This document shows positions 20,579-23,249 of a stretch of DNA of 23,249 bases, in pieces. Positions within the stretch are counted from its first letter, which is position 1. Each line of letters starts with the position of its first letter. The notes beneath the pieces were generated by a model, which made no database searches, was not told the DNA's origin, and worked only from the letters and a program-made list of their open reading frames with translations. The DNA comes from Hypsibius dujardini (Eukaryota; Tardigrada; Eutardigrada; Parachela; Hypsibiidae): NCBI GenBank assembly GCA_001579985.1, contig LRSR01007455.1, positions 1 to 23,249 of the forward strand, in the 5' to 3' direction. Made by a program: the position numbers and the translations under genes.

Positions 20579-21073
20579 GGCTTTAGGAGAGACAGGCCGT
20601 TGAAGACGTCCGTCCCACGCAGAGGACTCTCTCCCAGCGAAGTGAGCGCCGCAGTAGTGTTGATAGGCAGATTTTTTTTTGTCCTATAGGATAACTTTTT
20701 GGTTGATTTGCGCAAGTTTCCTGCTAATGTGGTTGAATACCATGAGCAACGCGTATGATTGATTGGTGGGTTGATTGATTGATTGATTGGTGGGTTGATT
20801 GGTTGATTGATTGGTGGGTTGATTGATTGATTGATTGATTGGTGGATTGATTGATTGATTGATTGGTGAGTTGATTGATTGGTTGGTGGGTTGATTGGTT
20901 GATTAGACGTTATGTCTTGCCATCAAACACTTTTACTTTATTATCCAGCGTTAAGAACTCTGAATTTTTGTGGCTGCTGTAAAAGTTGGTTTTGACGTTA
21001 TAAAATGAATCCAGTAGTGATAACACTCGCGGTCAGAAGTTAAAAGAAAATCTCCAACTATTCGCCCACACAA
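20579..21073. other. Tail-to-tail spacer between the unrecognised gene and RPF1
   Basis: The spacer has a TTGA/TTGGTGGG array at 20757-20905. A minus-strand AATAAA at 20937-20942, about 130 bases past the RPF1 stop, is a reasonable poly(A) signal for that gene. Confidence 0.5.
20757..20905. repeat. TTGA / TTGGTGGG array
   Basis: GATT units are grouped into a higher-order unit of the type TTGATTGATTGATTGGTGGG repeated about six times. Confidence 0.94.
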
Positions 21074-22694
21074 TCAGAGGTGGAACTTCCGCCGGCTCTT
21101 GTTCATCTCCAGCTGTTTGTGCATCCACAAGTACTCCCCCTGCACCGAGTCGAATGTGCCCTTCTGCAGAGAGCGCAGTTTCATCGTGAATTTCGGGCCG
21201 AGCTCCTGCAGACCGGCCTTCTCCGCGTTCCGGAATATGTAACTGCCAACCACAAAAATATTGTTTAAATATAAATATAAAATAAATAATATAAATAAAA
21301 TTAATTAATTAAATAAATAAAAATATATTTAAATAGCTCAAAAAGCGGCTTTGCATGTTATTTAACTCTCCACAACAGAGCAGTCGGGGGATGTTTCGAA
21401 TATGGTGAGCGAATTGACCGTCTTACCGGTGGTTTCGGAAGAAGATGAAGTCGCGCTGGTTGTGAAACGTCATCGCCCTCCGACCGTGGAAGTTCGGGTC
21501 GTGCGGGAACAGGGAGGCGAACATCCGTCCGACTGTGTGTCCGAGGCGGGTGGTGAAGTTTGTCACAATCACTTCCGGATGGTGGTCCGTCATTTCGCCC
21601 ACATTCTACCAAAGGAGTGCATCGATGCATGAGATAAATACACACGTGGCAAAAACCTTGTGCTGACCGAATTAAGCACTTTAACTCGGGGCTGTGTACA
21701 GTAGCCATGCGACAAACGAGTGTAATGGCTTAACTCGGTTAGCGCAAAGTTTTTGCCACGTGTGTACATGTGCATCTTCCAACGGTTGAAATAAATCTCT
21801 CCCCCTACCAGTACTGTAGAGATATAACATAAATGTAATGGGAATTTTTACCTTGATTTCCTTCGTCAGTTTGACACTTCGCAGTTTGAAGACCGCGGTC
21901 GGTCCGTCCGGCAGGTGGCACACCGTCAACCCGTCCGGCTTGTCACGGTTCTCATTGAAGATCAGGACATCCGTGATGCCGTGCCGCACACACTCCGGAA
22001 TGATCTTCTTCAGCGCGAATCTCCGTCGGGACTTGTACTCGGCGTTGGGAAAGACGCCCGCGGTCTCGCGTGCTAATGCAATCGTCCGCTGCGGGACAAA
22101 ACAACAGCGCATTTAGCACCAAAGAAACACAAGCGTAACAGTCAATCAACCGATGCAATACACAAATCAATCAAAGGCAGGCATTTAAAAAAAGACGTGC
22201 TTAATCAAATCAAATCAGTCAATCAATCAAAGACAACAGTGGTAATGTTCGGTATCTCAAGACGAATCAAATCAGTCAATCAATCGAAGACAACAGTGGT
22301 AATGTTCGGTATCTCAAAACATTTATTTTTTCCCTGCCATTAGAGAAATTTTCGGCGGAATGTCAGCCTACTTTTCGAGCCTTGTCCGATGTAGTGACAA
22401 GGATTTTGGGCGCGGAACTACGAGAAAAGTAGGAAGCGAATTCGTCGGCCTGTTCGTCTTGAAGCACTTCATCGTCATCTCCCTGCACCGTGGTGGGGTC
22501 CTTCACGCGCAGTGTCTCGAGGGTCTGCGGGATGCCCTTCACTTTGGGCTCCGGTGGTGCGGTGGGTTCTTCCTCGTCCGCCGGGCGCTTCCGTTTTTTG
22601 TCCTTCTTGTCCGGGCGTGACTGAAAATTCCTCGAAAACAGCTATTAAAAAACGCCTGAAGAGTATAAGAAAATAATTATTTTTCACTGACCAT
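21074..22694 (-). CDS. RPF1: Ribosome production factor 1 (Brix-domain protein)
   Basis: Five exons in gene order: 22694-22692, 22620-22372, 22088-21852, 21605-21427, 21242-21074. They give about 278 residues (human 349; the shortfall is in the variable N-terminus). Family landmarks are clear: DEFASYFSR...[65 protein letters not shown], and the C-terminal [18 protein letters not shown] and SRRKFHL. RPF1 acts in the nucleolus in maturation of the large ribosomal subunit (27S pre-rRNA processing in yeast). The N-terminal exon is lysine-rich (KKDKKRKRP), a probable nucleolar signal. The start needs a first coding exon holding only the ATG, directly followed by the donor GTCAGT. No other in-frame ATG lies upstream of DEFASYF. 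Intron 2 has a 57-bp duplication and intron 3 a MITE. Confidence 0.93.
21641..21764. mobile_element. Foldback MITE, copy 2, in RPF1 intron 3
   Basis: 35-base arms (21641-21675, 21730-21764) pair at 31 of 35 positions and both ends are flanked by TA. Its right arm matches the left arm of the copy at 17844-17966 at 34 of 35 positions when inverted, so the two copies lie in opposite orientation. Confidence 0.88.
22208..22318. repeat. 57-bp tandem duplication in RPF1 intron 2
   Basis: A segment reading AATCAGTCAATCAATC, then GACAACAGTGGTAATGTTCG and GTATCTCAA, occurs twice at 57-base spacing with only one or two differences, which suggests a recent event. Confidence 0.94.
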
Positions 22695-23216
22695 GGTTGC
22701 TTCGTCGCGACTTTGATCTGGTGAGAAAGCGGACGGCGGGATAATAAGTTCGCTGGATCTTGGAATTTTACTGTGAGTAAATTATAAATAACTACTTGCA
22801 GGAAAAACAATAAATTTCAGATCAGCTGTTCTTGCGTAAGCACATTGTATACAAACGTTGATTGATTGATTGATTGATTGACGGTTTGATTATTACTCTG
22901 ATTGGTTTATTGGGCAGGAACTTCGCGATGACGTCAGCCAAGTATAGATTCCGCCAGGCGGCAGCACAAGAGGGGCTAACAAGAGGGAGCACGAGCTGCC
23001 CCTGACCCGGCTCCTTTTCTGGCGTCCTGGACTATGTCAACTACCCAAAAAGCTCTTGCACTATGTAAGCAAACTCCATCGTCAAGCGTGTTATCATGAA
23101 GACGAAACCTTGCAGTGAAGTACAGTAAGGTGACGGTAAGGTCATGGCGGTGACGCGGTGGTAATTATACATCGCCCAGTTCACTGAAATGACGTCTAAC
23201 ATGGGATGAAAAGCAC

Positions 23217-23247
<31 letters not shown>

Positions 23248-23249
23248 GG
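22695..23249. other. Region upstream of RPF1, no gene seen
   Basis: The first few hundred bases should hold the RPF1 promoter and 5' untranslated region. A TTGA array lies at 22857-22885 and a CAGA array runs off the window end from 23216. I see no coding region. Confidence 0.6.
23216..23249. repeat. CAGA array truncated by the window end
   Basis: About eight perfect CAGA units continue past the last base. Confidence 0.95.

Noticed and set aside
19987-20715. 242-codon serine-rich minus-strand frame
   Set aside because: It is antisense to exon 3 of the unrecognised acidic gene. The plus-strand frame has good splice signals and a terminal stop, and it gives a coherent acidic protein.

Overview
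This is nuclear DNA from an animal. Every gene I can identify is split by short spliceosomal introns (GT-AG, many of 60-70 bases), and the gene set (ALKBH8, a RAD51AP1-like protein, TMA7, NATD1, AP-3 beta, SEC22B, RPF1) is metazoan housekeeping. Small introns, close packing and very abundant tetranucleotide arrays (CAAT/TTGA, CAGA/CTGT, TTGG) point to a compact-genome invertebrate. I cannot name the phylum from the sequence. No bacterial operons, CRISPR arrays, rRNA or tRNA genes were seen.

Layout. 1-1499: no recognised gene, repeat arrays. 1500-4826 (-): complete 9-exon ALKBH8 (RRM, AlkB and Trm9-like domains). 4827-5515: short shared upstream region. 5516-7651 (+): 10-exon gene ending in a RAD51AP1-type RAD51-binding motif. 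7652-9197: no gene, three inverted-repeat elements and tandem repeats. 9198-9599 (+): 4-exon TMA7. 10013-10703 (-): 3-exon NATD1. 10704-11999: no confident gene, one doubtful exon. 12000-16613 (+): complete 6-exon AP-3 beta. 17449-18648 (-): 2-exon SEC22B. 19692-20578 (+): unrecognised acidic protein with a SUMO-interacting-type motif. 21074-22694 (-): 5-exon RPF1, whose first coding exon is only the ATG. 22695-23249: no gene seen.

The orientations give head-to-head and tail-to-tail neighbours (ALKBH8/RAD51AP1-like head to head, TMA7/NATD1 tail to tail, AP3B/SEC22B tail to tail, SEC22B/hypothetical head to head, hypothetical/RPF1 tail to tail). The genes do not form one pathway. They cover tRNA wobble modification, recombinational repair, translation and ribosome assembly, acyl transfer and vesicle traffic. 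I see no evidence of a new defence-type or operon-like system. The most unusual items are the RAD51AP1-like gene with a duplicated exon and an intronic 18-bp minisatellite, a pair of matching MITEs in two unrelated introns, a TTGG array that starts at a splice donor, and the unrecognised SIM-containing protein.

All exon boundaries were inferred by eye from splice signals, reading phase and family similarity. No alignment or transcript data were available.
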